Shown here piece after piece: positions 16,917-24,894 of a DNA stretch of 64,000 nucleotides (positions within the stretch are counted from its first letter, which is position 1; every line of letters begins with the position of its first letter). Where the stretch lies: NCBI GenBank assembly GCA_038900335.1, contig JBBMRB010000005.1, forward strand, positions 170,717-234,716, given 5' to 3'. Below the pieces are notes generated by a model. It saw nothing but the letters and a program-made list of their open reading frames with translations, was not told the DNA's origin and ran no database searches. Made by a program: the position numbers and the translations under genes. The DNA comes from Rs1 sp038900335. GTDB lineage: Bacteria; Pseudomonadota; Gammaproteobacteria; Pseudomonadales; Balneatricaceae.

Positions 16917-17825
16917 ATGAGTAATCGAATTAACTGGGGCCGTATCTTACTAATATCCATTCCGTTTATCTGGCTGTTAGTATTATTTTTACTGCCTTTT
17001 ATCTCTGTGTTCAAAATGTCGCTCTCAGATATGGCGACAGCAAGACCGCCTTACGTACCTGTCTATGATGACACCGCAGGCCTCGCTGGTATCTGGCAGC
17101 TTATTACGCAATTAGATTTCGAAAATTATATTTGGTTAACAGAAGATGATTTATATTGGCGCTCTTACTTATCGAGCTTGAAGATAGCGCTTATATCAAC
17201 CCTGCTGACGTTATTGATTGGATTTCCTATTGCCTATGGTATGGCGAAAACTCCCACGCGCTGGCGCGCTACTTTGGTGATGCTTATTATATTGCCATTT
17301 TGGACCAGCTTCTTAATTAGAATTTACGCGTGGATAGGCATACTAAAACAAGAGGGGTTATTGAATAATTTCTTGATGTATTTAGGTCTGATTGATCAGC
17401 CTTTGATTATTCTCAATACCGATATTGCTGTCTATATAGGTATTGTCTATTCGTATTTACCTTTTATGGTGCTGCCTTTATATGCCGCACTAGAAAAAAT
17501 GGATTACAGTTTATTAGAGGCCGCCTTAGATCTAGGTTGCAGCAATATAAAAACGTTCTGGGTCATTATAGTACCCTTAGTACTGCCTGGTATTTACGCA
17601 GGGTGCTTCTTGGTCTTTATCCCGGCGATGGGTGAGTTCGTTATTCCAGATTTATTAGGTGGCTCATCAACATTAATGATTGGTAAAACACTGTGGATCG
17701 AGTTCTTTAATAATCGAGATTGGCCAGTATCGTCTGCGGTAGCGGTTATCTTGTTGCTACTATTAATTATACCGATTGTCTTGTTCCAAAAAATGCAAGA
17801 GCGTGAATTGAGAGGGCAATCATAA
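16917..17825 (+). CDS. potH: polyamine ABC transporter permease
   Basis: 302 residues with about six membrane helices; the first is at 10-30 (ILLISIPFIWLLVLFLLPFI). The EAA loop that contacts the ATPase is LLEAALDLGCSNIKTFWVIIVPL. A PotH/PotB-type extracytoplasmic loop (ARPPYVPVYD, WLTEDDLYWRSYL) follows helix 1. AGGAGGGG gives a very strong ribosome site. Its stop overlaps the potI start by one base (TAATG), so the two subunits are translationally coupled. Confidence 0.92.
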   Translation: MSNRINWGRILLISIPFIWLLVLFLLPFISVFKMSLSDMATARPPYVPVYDDTAGLAGIWQLITQLDFENYIWLTEDDLYWRSYLSSLKIALISTLLTLLIGFPIAYGMAKTPTRWRATLVMLIILPFWTSFLIRIYAWIGILKQEGLLNNFLMYLGLIDQPLIILNTDIAVYIGIVYSYLPFMVLPLYAALEKMDYSLLEAALDLGCSNIKTFWVIIVPLVLPGIYAGCFLVFIPAMGEFVIPDLLGGSSTLMIGKTLWIEFFNNRDWPVSSAVAVILLLLLIIPIVLFQKMQERELRGQS

Positions 17826-18649
17826 TGAATGTTAATCGTTTTAGCTGGTTTAATATCACGTCGCTGACTTTGGGCTTTGCTTTTCTTTATATCCCGATTT
17901 TACTGCTGATAATTTTCAGTTTTAATCAATCGCAACTAGTGACAGTGTGGGGTGGTTTTTCTACTCGTTGGTATACCAGTTTGTTTCAAAATGAAGCATT
18001 TATGGATGCCGCATGGATGACCTTAAAAGTCGGAGTAGTCAGTGCTAGCCTTGCTACCTTACTGGGAACCTTGGCAGCACTGGTGATGATTCGCGGCGGC
18101 TTATTTAAAGGCAGAACACTGTTCTCTGGCATGATTTACGCACCATTGGTAATGCCTGAAGTAATTACCGGCCTGTCATTATTGTTGTTGTTTGTCGCAA
18201 TTGGTTGGGATCGAGGGTTTTGGACGATCACCGTCGCACATATTACATTTTCAATGTGCTATGTAGCGGTTGTGGTCTCCTCAAGGTTGGTCTCTTTTGA
18301 TGATTCCTTAGAGGAAGCTGCCTTGGATTTAGGCTGTAGTAAGCTCAGTGCTTTCTTGCAGATTACATTACCAATCATTGCGCCATCTATAATTGCTGCA
18401 TGGTTGCTAGCGTTTACTTTATCGATTGATGATTTAGTTATCGCATCATTCACATCTGGGCCTGGGGCTACAACGTTACCGATGAAAATATATTCACAGG
18501 TGCGTTTAGGTTTAAACCCTGAAATCAACGCGTTATCGACTATCTTGATATTGCTTGTGTCCTGCGCCGTGGTGTTTGCATCATTGATCACTAAGCGTGC
18601 TGCGATGAGAAAAGATTTATACGAGCAGCAGGCAAAAGCATCGGAGTAA
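17825..18649 (+). CDS. potI: polyamine ABC transporter permease
   Basis: 274 residues, six predicted membrane helices, with the EAA loop SLEEAALDLGCSKLSAFLQI and the PotC/PotI segment SIDDLVIASFTSG. Forms the second half of the membrane channel with PotH. Starts inside the potH stop codon (TAATG). The agmatinase-like gene follows after 74 bases with its own AAGGA site. Confidence 0.92.
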   Translation: MNVNRFSWFNITSLTLGFAFLYIPILLLIIFSFNQSQLVTVWGGFSTRWYTSLFQNEAFMDAAWMTLKVGVVSASLATLLGTLAALVMIRGGLFKGRTLFSGMIYAPLVMPEVITGLSLLLLFVAIGWDRGFWTITVAHITFSMCYVAVVVSSRLVSFDDSLEEAALDLGCSKLSAFLQITLPIIAPSIIAAWLLAFTLSIDDLVIASFTSGPGATTLPMKIYSQVRLGLNPEINALSTILILLVSCAVVFASLITKRAAMRKDLYEQQAKASE

Positions 18650-18723
18650 GGTTAGTGTGAGTAATTAGCTAAGCTAACTAAATGTAAATTAATAATAAAA
18701 GCTTTAGTTTAAGGATAATAGTG

Positions 18724-19719
18724 ATGTCGCATTCTAATGAAGACCATGAGCTTAATGAGTTTTCAAATATAGATTTAGCAGTAACCAGAGATAGTTATTA
18801 CGGCACAATAGCAGAACCCGTATACAGTGGGGTTTTGAGTTTTATGCGCCGTAAATATAGTAAAAATTTGGCTAATGTTGATGTTGCAGTCGTGGGTGTG
18901 CCGTTTGATTTGTCAGTGACTAATCGCCCTGGTGCTCGTTTTGGGCCAAGGTCAGTTCGTGAAGCTTCAGCGCAGCTATCTTGGGGTAAGGCTTGGGGTT
19001 GGGGGCTTGATCCTTTTGATCAATTAAGTGTGGTTGATTGGGGCGATTGTCTGTTTGACCCTGGGGTGCCTGCGAATATACCACAAGAATTAGAGCAGCA
19101 ATTTAGCCGCATTCTTGATAAGGAAGTAGCGACACTAGCGATTGGTGGTGATCATTTTATTACCTATCCGATTTTACAAGCTTATGCGAAAAAACATGGT
19201 AAATTATCGCTCATTCACTTTGATGCACACTGTGATACATGGCGTGATAAAACCGGCAGAATTGATCACGGTACTATGTTTTTTCATGCTGCTGAGCAGG
19301 GCCTTATTGATCCACAACACTCAGCGCAAATAGGCATACGCACGCACAATAGCGAGACACACGGCTTTAATATTTATGATGCCGATATGGTGCGTCAATT
19401 AGGTGTGCCTGAGATTATTGCCAGGGTGCGTGAGGTTGTCGGTGATAACCCATGTTACTTAACGTTTGATATCGACTGCCTTGATCCCTCTTGTGCACCA
19501 GGCACTGGTACGCCTGTTGTCGGTGGTTTGCAAACAGCACAAGCGCTAGAGCTATTAAGAGGGTTAGCCGGTATTAACTTAGTCGGTATGGACCTGGTTG
19601 AAGTGTCACCTAGTTATGATGTTGGGCAAATAACATCGCTAGCAGGTGCCACTATTGCGCATAATTTGCTGTGTTTGTTTGCAACTGCTAAAGCGAATAC
19701 AAAGGCAAATAGTGAGTGA
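18724..19719 (+). CDS. speB: agmatinase-type ureohydrolase
   Basis: 331 residues of the arginase/agmatinase family. Mn-binding motifs visible: IGGDHFITYP, HFDAHCDTW, and FDIDCLDPSCAPGTGTPVVGG, ending with GMDLVEVSPSYD. SpeB hydrolyses agmatine to putrescine and urea; guanidinobutyrase and guanidinopropionase share these motifs. The ATG at 18724 is preferred to the GTG three bases earlier because AAGGA is then well spaced. In this operon it would feed imported agmatine into putrescine catabolism. Confidence 0.85.
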   Translation: MSHSNEDHELNEFSNIDLAVTRDSYYGTIAEPVYSGVLSFMRRKYSKNLANVDVAVVGVPFDLSVTNRPGARFGPRSVREASAQLSWGKAWGWGLDPFDQLSVVDWGDCLFDPGVPANIPQELEQQFSRILDKEVATLAIGGDHFITYPILQAYAKKHGKLSLIHFDAHCDTWRDKTGRIDHGTMFFHAAEQGLIDPQHSAQIGIRTHNSETHGFNIYDADMVRQLGVPEIIARVREVVGDNPCYLTFDIDCLDPSCAPGTGTPVVGGLQTAQALELLRGLAGINLVGMDLVEVSPSYDVGQITSLAGATIAHNLLCLFATAKANTKANSE

Positions 19720-19879
19720 TAATTACGATAACTAATAAGCACGTTATTGATATATCGCCCAGCTAGATAACAGCCTTGCTAAGAATTAGATTAAAACAGG
19801 GTGCATAGCAGCCTGAAGAATTGTCCAAGTAAAACTAGAAGCGAGCCACTGATAAGCTCGTGATACGCAGAGAAGTAAA

Positions 19880-21268
19880 ATGCAAATACCTAATGAATTA
19901 TTCGATCTTGCTAAATTTAAAACCACAGCAGAGCAGTTTTTGGCTAAATACCCAGAGACAGAGCGTCTAGAACTACTGTTTGTTGATCTTAACGGTATCT
20001 TGCGTGGAAAATGGTTACCGGTTTCTTCATTGTTTAAATTGACAGAAGGTGCGTTTAGGTTACCGCGCTCTGTCTGTTTTGCCGATATGTGGAGCGAGGA
20101 TACATCAGAGCTTGGTTTAGGCATTAAAGTAGGCGACCCGGATGGTATCTGTTTACCAATAGTTGAGACGTTATCGCCAGTACCTTGGGCTAGTGTGCCG
20201 AGCGCGCAAATGTTACTGACAATGCTAGATCAAGAAGATATGCAGCCTTGTCAATATGCACCGCGAGTTGTGTTAGAACAGCAGCTTAAAGTATTAAAAG
20301 AACAAGGTTTGACGCCCGTTGTGGCAACTGAATTAGAGTTTTATTTTGTTGATCCTAAACTAGATAACCATCATCCACAAACGCCTTTAAGTGTTGATGG
20401 TCGTCGTTTAGATAAAGATCAGCAATACAGTATGGAGCTACTAGAGCAATTTGAATTAGTACTACAAGATATATTGCATACTGCTGAAATTCAAAATTTG
20501 CCAGTAGATACTACTATTGCCGAATGTGGTCCTGCTCAGTTTGAAATTAATTTACTACATCAAAATGATGCCTTACTTGCCGCTGACCAAGCGATACTAT
20601 TAAAGCGTTTAGTTAAAAATGTGGCGAAAAAGCATAATTTAAGAGCGACATTTATGGCCAAACCCTACGCTGATGATATGGGTAATGGCATGCATGTACA
20701 CGCCTCGTTGAACAATGAACAAGGTGAAAATATATTTGCTAGTAAAGATGGCAACATACACCCAATGTTGACGCAATGTGTGGCAGGTTTGTTAGATTCA
20801 ATGGCCGATACGCAATTAGTTTACGCACCTCACGCCAACTCTTATAAAAGATATAGCCCTGGATTTTTTGCACCGCTAAGCCCTTGTTGGGGTTATGATC
20901 ATCGCGCTGCTGCGGTGCGCGTACCCGCAATAGAGGGAGCGGCTGCACGATTAGAGCATCGAGTAGCAGGTGCTGATACCAACCCCTACTTGGTAGTTGC
21001 TGCTGTATTAGCGGGCATGCGCCACGGTTTAAACAATGATTTAGAATTGGCGAAACCGTTAACAAATACGACTAATTTGGATGAGCTAAAGCCAATGACA
21101 CGCCACTGGGCGATTGCTATTAAAAACATGCGAGACTCTGCTTTTATTAAAAACTATTTTGGTGCAGAATTCGCCAGAGTATACAGCGGCATAAAGAATA
21201 GAGAAGAGTTAGTTTTTAGTAATAATATTAGCTCATTTGAATGTGATACTTACTTATTTAAGGTATAA
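19880..21268 (+). CDS. puuA: glutamine-synthetase-like gamma-glutamylpolyamine synthetase (copy 2)
   Basis: 462 residues, the same length as copy 1 but clearly divergent in sequence. Seen: LLFVDLNGILRGKW in the beta-grasp region, ATELEFYFVD, IAECGPAQFEINLLH, MHVHASL and RAAAVRVP plus RLEHRVAGADTNPY. As a PuuA-family ligase it should glutamylate an amine using ATP. Whether it takes putrescine, spermidine or a diamine from the agmatinase step cannot be read from sequence. AGAGAAG precedes the ATG. It lies on the plus strand with the amidotransferase and aldehyde dehydrogenase, making a second, complete-looking pathway arm. Confidence 0.83.
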   Translation: MQIPNELFDLAKFKTTAEQFLAKYPETERLELLFVDLNGILRGKWLPVSSLFKLTEGAFRLPRSVCFADMWSEDTSELGLGIKVGDPDGICLPIVETLSPVPWASVPSAQMLLTMLDQEDMQPCQYAPRVVLEQQLKVLKEQGLTPVVATELEFYFVDPKLDNHHPQTPLSVDGRRLDKDQQYSMELLEQFELVLQDILHTAEIQNLPVDTTIAECGPAQFEINLLHQNDALLAADQAILLKRLVKNVAKKHNLRATFMAKPYADDMGNGMHVHASLNNEQGENIFASKDGNIHPMLTQCVAGLLDSMADTQLVYAPHANSYKRYSPGFFAPLSPCWGYDHRAAAVRVPAIEGAAARLEHRVAGADTNPYLVVAAVLAGMRHGLNNDLELAKPLTNTTNLDELKPMTRHWAIAIKNMRDSAFIKNYFGAEFARVYSGIKNREELVFSNNISSFECDTYLFKV

Positions 21269-21311
21269 GTATCAATTGTTTGCTATAAAATTATCGAAAA
21301 TATCAATGATC

Positions 21312-21342
21312 GATAGCAGCTGTTATAGATAGCAGCTGTTAT
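21312..21342 (+). repeat. two tandem 15-mers, period 16, upstream of the amidotransferase gene
   Basis: GATAGCAGCTGTTAT occurs at 21312-21326 and again at 21328-21342. Each copy is itself a near-palindrome around CAGCTG. They lie 30-60 bases upstream of the start at 21373, a sensible place for a regulator site. Confidence 0.5.
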
Positions 21343-21372
21343 TAGTTATTAATTGAGTACAAAGAGACTGCC

Positions 21373-22101
21373 ATGAAACAAATGACTATTGGGGTTTTAG
21401 AAACAGGCAAACCACCTGAGCAATATATTGCCAAACATGGCACGTATCCTGACATGTTTAAATCATTGTTGAGCGCAAGCGATGCGGATTTAAAATTTCA
21501 GTTTTTCGATTTGTTAGAAGGCAATATGCCAACAGACGTCAATGTTTGTGATGCGTGGCTAATTACGGGCTCTAAATTTGGGGTATATGAGCAGCACAGC
21601 TGGATTGCTCCACTGATGGAGTTTGTACAGCAAGCTTATGCTGTAGATGTGCCAATGGTTGGTATTTGTTTTGGCCACCAACTGCTAGCGCAAGCGCTAG
21701 GAGGCAAGGTGATTAAATCTGAAAAAGGTTGGAGCCTAGGGGTCAGTGAGTATCAAATGCAGCAGCATTTTGCTTGGATGAAAAACACGACAGATAGCTT
21801 TGCTATCCAAGCGTATCATCAAGATCAGGTGGTTGAATTACCAGCAGATACCCAGGTTATTGCAAGCTCTGATTTTTGTCCATACGCTGCATTAAACTTT
21901 AATGATAGAGCGATCTCATTCCAAGGGCACCCTGAATTTGATGCTAGTTATACCAAAGAGTTACTGATTAATCGACGTGATTTGCAATTGCTGCCTGTTG
22001 AGCAAAGTACGCAGGCAATCAATGATATTGAAAAACCAATACAGCGACAGTTAATAGCACAGTGGATCTGCGATTTTTTGCACCACAAACTGCAGCACTA
22101 A
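21373..22101 (+). CDS. class I glutamine amidotransferase, possible gamma-glutamyl-GABA hydrolase
   Basis: 242 residues. The GATase1 fold is shown by the nucleophile elbow VGICFGHQLLAQALGG (Cys near residue 98) and the His-Glu end of the triad in FQGHPEFD. The family is the GuaA-like COG0518 type, not the PuuD (peptidase C26) type. In Puu pathways a gamma-glutamyl hydrolase releases GABA; this protein occupies that position between a PuuA and an aldehyde dehydrogenase, so it may do the same job by a different family. That function is inference. AAAGAGA precedes the ATG. Confidence 0.75.
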   Translation: MKQMTIGVLETGKPPEQYIAKHGTYPDMFKSLLSASDADLKFQFFDLLEGNMPTDVNVCDAWLITGSKFGVYEQHSWIAPLMEFVQQAYAVDVPMVGICFGHQLLAQALGGKVIKSEKGWSLGVSEYQMQQHFAWMKNTTDSFAIQAYHQDQVVELPADTQVIASSDFCPYAALNFNDRAISFQGHPEFDASYTKELLINRRDLQLLPVEQSTQAINDIEKPIQRQLIAQWICDFLHHKLQH

Positions 22102-22112
22102 TACGGCTCTAC

Positions 22113-22142
22113 ACAGGCTATCTTATTTAAATTATGGCCTGT
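22113..22142 (+). terminator. weak hairpin after the amidotransferase gene
   Basis: ACAGGC (22113-22118) pairs with GCCTGT (22137-22142), followed by TTTATG. A short stem with a modest T-run; possible partial terminator. Confidence 0.35.
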
Positions 22143-22247
22143 TTTATGTTGAGCGACAAAACAAAAGATCCATGTCTATACTCACCAGCGAATATAGCGT
22201 ACCGTGAGCGGGCTTGGTATTTAAGCGCATTTTTTTAGGAGATTACA

Positions 22248-23681
22248 ATGTTAGATAAACGCAAGTTTTACATCAATGGCGCATGGGTGACACCAGCTGT
22301 AGCTAATGATTTTGAAGTTATCAACCCAGCGACAGAGCAAGCGTGCGCGGTGATTTCCCTCGGTGATAAAACGGATACGGATTTAGCAGTGCAGGCTGCA
22401 AAGAACGCCTTTGATAGCTGGTCGCAAACACCTAAAGCTGAGCGTTTAAGGTTATTAAAACTGCTATTAGCTGAATATAACAAGCGTTCAGCTGATATGG
22501 CACAAGCCATTTCAATAGAAATGGGCGCACCGATTGATTTATCGACATCAGCGCAAACAGGTTCAGGTTCAAGCCATATTCAAGGCTTTATTGAAGCATT
22601 TGCTGAAATGGAGTTTGAAGAGGCAATTAGTGCCGACAACCAAAGCGAGCACATTATAAAAGAGCCTATCGGAGTCTGTGGCCTTATTACGCCTTGGAAC
22701 TGGCCGATGAACCAAGTGACGCTTAAAGTGATCCCTGCTATTGCTGTAGGTTGTACCGTGGTATTAAAGCCTTCTGAAATAGCGCCACTGTCATCTATTG
22801 TATTCGCTGAAATGATAGACGCTGTCGGTTTTCCAGCAGGTGTATTCAATATGGTTAATGGCGATGGTGTAGGTGTGGGGACACAACTATCATCACACCC
22901 TGATGTCGATATGCTGTCATTTACAGGCTCTACCAGAGCGGGTGCATTAATTACTAAAGCTGCGGCACAAACAGTAAAACGCGTTACTTTAGAGCTAGGC
23001 GGAAAAGGCGCCAATATTGTCTTTGCAGATGCGGATGACAATGCGGTTGCACGCGGTGTTAATGATTGTTTTGGCAATACTGGTCAATCTTGTAATGCGC
23101 CATCTCGTATGTTGGTAGAGCGCTCTATTTATGTACAAGCTGTAGAGTCAGCAAAAGCTGCTGCTAATGCCATGAAAGTAGGCGATCCTAGTAAAAATGG
23201 TGATCACTTAGGCCCTGTTATTAGCCAGCTACAATACGATAAAATTCAGGCATTAATCGAAGTCGCTATTGCAGAAGGCGCCAATCTAATCGCCGGTGGC
23301 TTAGGCAGACCTGAAGGTTTTGAAAAAGGCTATTACATTAAGCCGACTGTGTTTGCTGATGTTAATAACGATATGCGTATCGCCCGTGAAGAAGTGTTTG
23401 GCCCAGTGCTAGTGCTTATCCCGTTTGACAGTGAAGAAGAGGCGATTGCGATCGCTAATGATACGGTTTATGGTTTAACCAACTATATTCAAACTCAAGA
23501 TCCTGAAAAAGCTAAACGCGTCGCTAGAAAAGTGCGTAGCGGTATGGTTAGAATAAACGGTGTGGACTCTAAGGGCACGTCACCATTTGGCGGTTATAAG
23601 CAATCAGGGAACGGCCGTGAAGGTGGTGTCTGGGGCTTGGAAGACTTCTTAGAAATTAAACATATTACAGATTGGAAATAA
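22248..23681 (+). CDS. NAD(P)-dependent aldehyde dehydrogenase
   Basis: 477 residues of the ALDH superfamily. Seen: PWNWPMNQVTLKVIPAIAVG with the catalytic Asn, LKPSE cofactor lysine, FTGSTRAG, ELGGKGANIVFADAD with the general-base Glu, the catalytic Cys in FGNTGQSCNAPSRM, and EEVFGPVLVLIPF. In this locus it most likely oxidises gamma-glutamyl-gamma-aminobutyraldehyde or 4-aminobutyraldehyde (the PuuC role); substrate identity is inferred from context. TAGGAGA precedes the ATG. Last gene of the plus-strand polyamine group; a 14-bp hairpin follows. Confidence 0.88.
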   Translation: MLDKRKFYINGAWVTPAVANDFEVINPATEQACAVISLGDKTDTDLAVQAAKNAFDSWSQTPKAERLRLLKLLLAEYNKRSADMAQAISIEMGAPIDLSTSAQTGSGSSHIQGFIEAFAEMEFEEAISADNQSEHIIKEPIGVCGLITPWNWPMNQVTLKVIPAIAVGCTVVLKPSEIAPLSSIVFAEMIDAVGFPAGVFNMVNGDGVGVGTQLSSHPDVDMLSFTGSTRAGALITKAAAQTVKRVTLELGGKGANIVFADADDNAVARGVNDCFGNTGQSCNAPSRMLVERSIYVQAVESAKAAANAMKVGDPSKNGDHLGPVISQLQYDKIQALIEVAIAEGANLIAGGLGRPEGFEKGYYIKPTVFADVNNDMRIAREEVFGPVLVLIPFDSEEEAIAIANDTVYGLTNYIQTQDPEKAKRVARKVRSGMVRINGVDSKGTSPFGGYKQSGNGREGGVWGLEDFLEIKHITDWK

Positions 23682-23700
23682 GCTAACAGCTCGTCAAGTT

Positions 23701-23733
23701 TCAAAGGCTGTCAGTCTCTCTGACAGTCTTTGA
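23701..23733. terminator. strong hairpin ending the polyamine island
   Basis: Arms 23701-23714 and 23720-23733 pair over 14 bp with a single G-U and a 5-base loop (TCTCT). No long T-run follows. It marks the end of the aldehyde dehydrogenase transcript. Confidence 0.6.
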
Positions 23734-23959
23734 GGCTGTTTATAGCTAACTTTTATTGTTTATAGTAAATAATACTAGCTTTATCAATTAGCTTGGTGTT
23801 AATATCTAGCCCTGTTTGAAAGAAGACCCGTTTTTTATTGTATGTTCCTCGTTGTTTTGTATTAAATCTTCGCGTTATCCTCAGTTAAATATTTGTTCTC
23901 TTCATGCTTAACCGCTTATTTACAAGCGAATTTTATTATTTTTTCTAAGGATTTATATT

Positions 23960-24169
23960 ATGTCTAATACAACTACTGGTACAGTTAAATGGTTCAACGA
24001 AACTAAAGGTTTCGGTTTTATCGAGCAAGAGTCTGGCGCAGATGTTTTCGCACATTTCAGTGCAATCGTAAGCGAAGGCTTTAAAACACTGGCTGAAGGC
24101 CAACGTGTTGAGTTCACATTGTCACAAGGGCAAAAAGGCCCACAAGCAGAAAACATTGTTTGTATCTAA
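23960..24169 (+). CDS. cold-shock protein, copy 1
   Basis: 69 residues, a single OB-fold cold-shock domain. RNP1 is KGFGFIEQ and RNP2 is VFAHFSAI, both with the aromatic residues that stack on RNA. CspA-family proteins melt mRNA structure and can antiterminate in the cold. AAGGA precedes the ATG. The long, AT-rich, conserved leader suggests thermosensitive 5' UTR control. The protein is identical to copy 2 at 24372. Confidence 0.95.
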   Translation: MSNTTTGTVKWFNETKGFGFIEQESGADVFAHFSAIVSEGFKTLAEGQRVEFTLSQGQKGPQAENIVCI

Positions 24170-24371
24170 ACAATTTTTGTTGCAGTAATACCTTAAGTGG
24201 GTGCTAGCCACCCATTTATATCGCTAGTTTGAGAAGTTTTTTGTTTATTTGTACGTTCCTCGTTGTTTTTGTATTAAATCTTCGCGTTATCCTCAGTTAA
24301 ATACTTGTTCTCTTCCTGCTTAAACGCTTATTTTACAAGCGAATTTTATTATTTTTTTAAGGATTTATATT

Positions 24372-24581
24372 ATGTCTAATACAACTACTGGTACAGTTAA
24401 ATGGTTCAACGAAACTAAAGGTTTCGGTTTTATTGAGCAAGAGTCTGGCGCTGACGTTTTCGCACATTTCAGTGCAATCGTAAGCGAAGGCTTTAAAACA
24501 CTGGCTGAAGGCCAACGTGTTGAGTTTACTTTGTCACAAGGTCAAAAAGGCCCACAAGCAGAAAACATTGTTTGTATCTAA
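24372..24581 (+). CDS. cold-shock protein, copy 2
   Basis: 69 residues, identical in sequence to the product at 23960; the genes differ only by six synonymous changes (for example ATC/ATT and GGG/GGT codons). It has the same leader and AAGGA site. The duplication probably raises dosage. RNase R, which degrades structured RNA in the cold, begins 314 bases downstream. Confidence 0.95.
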   Translation: MSNTTTGTVKWFNETKGFGFIEQESGADVFAHFSAIVSEGFKTLAEGQRVEFTLSQGQKGPQAENIVCI

Positions 24582-24894
24582 ATAATTTTTGTGACATTAA
24601 ACTGATTCCGATTAATTTTTAAAATTAACGGTATCAGTATTAAGGAGCATGAGAACAACTCACATGTTCCTTAGTTAATACATTAAAGGTATTAACACTA
24701 ATGGCTTATCGATCATCACAGTATCGATAGGTTATATATTTCGAGCCGTATTTAGCAGCTCATTATATTTTATGACTCTATTTTGAGTCTTCCCGCCCCA
24801 TGCTTTACTTCACATTCTATTTGCAAATATGAGATTATTATATTCCTAGTTTGATACACAGTACAAAGCGATGGGTGGCTATCAGAGAATTTTT

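Larger units (their letters stand above)
23844..24594 (+). repeat. tandem duplication of a cold-shock gene with its 5' leader
   Basis: About 335 bases starting at GTTCCTCGTTG (23844 and 24255) are repeated with a period of 411-412, covering a leader of about 115 bases, the whole coding region and about 12 bases after the stop. The copies differ at a few leader positions and at six synonymous sites in the gene. The conserved leader is probably the long cold-shock 5' UTR. Confidence 0.85.

Noticed and set aside
22580..23077. 165-codon frame opposite the aldehyde dehydrogenase gene
   Set aside because: Low-complexity Ser/Thr/Pro composition typical of antisense translation of a conserved gene; no independent evidence.
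24871..24894. upstream ATG of the RNase R gene
   Set aside because: In frame, but it adds only eight residues and has no better ribosome site than the ATG at 24895. The choice remains uncertain.
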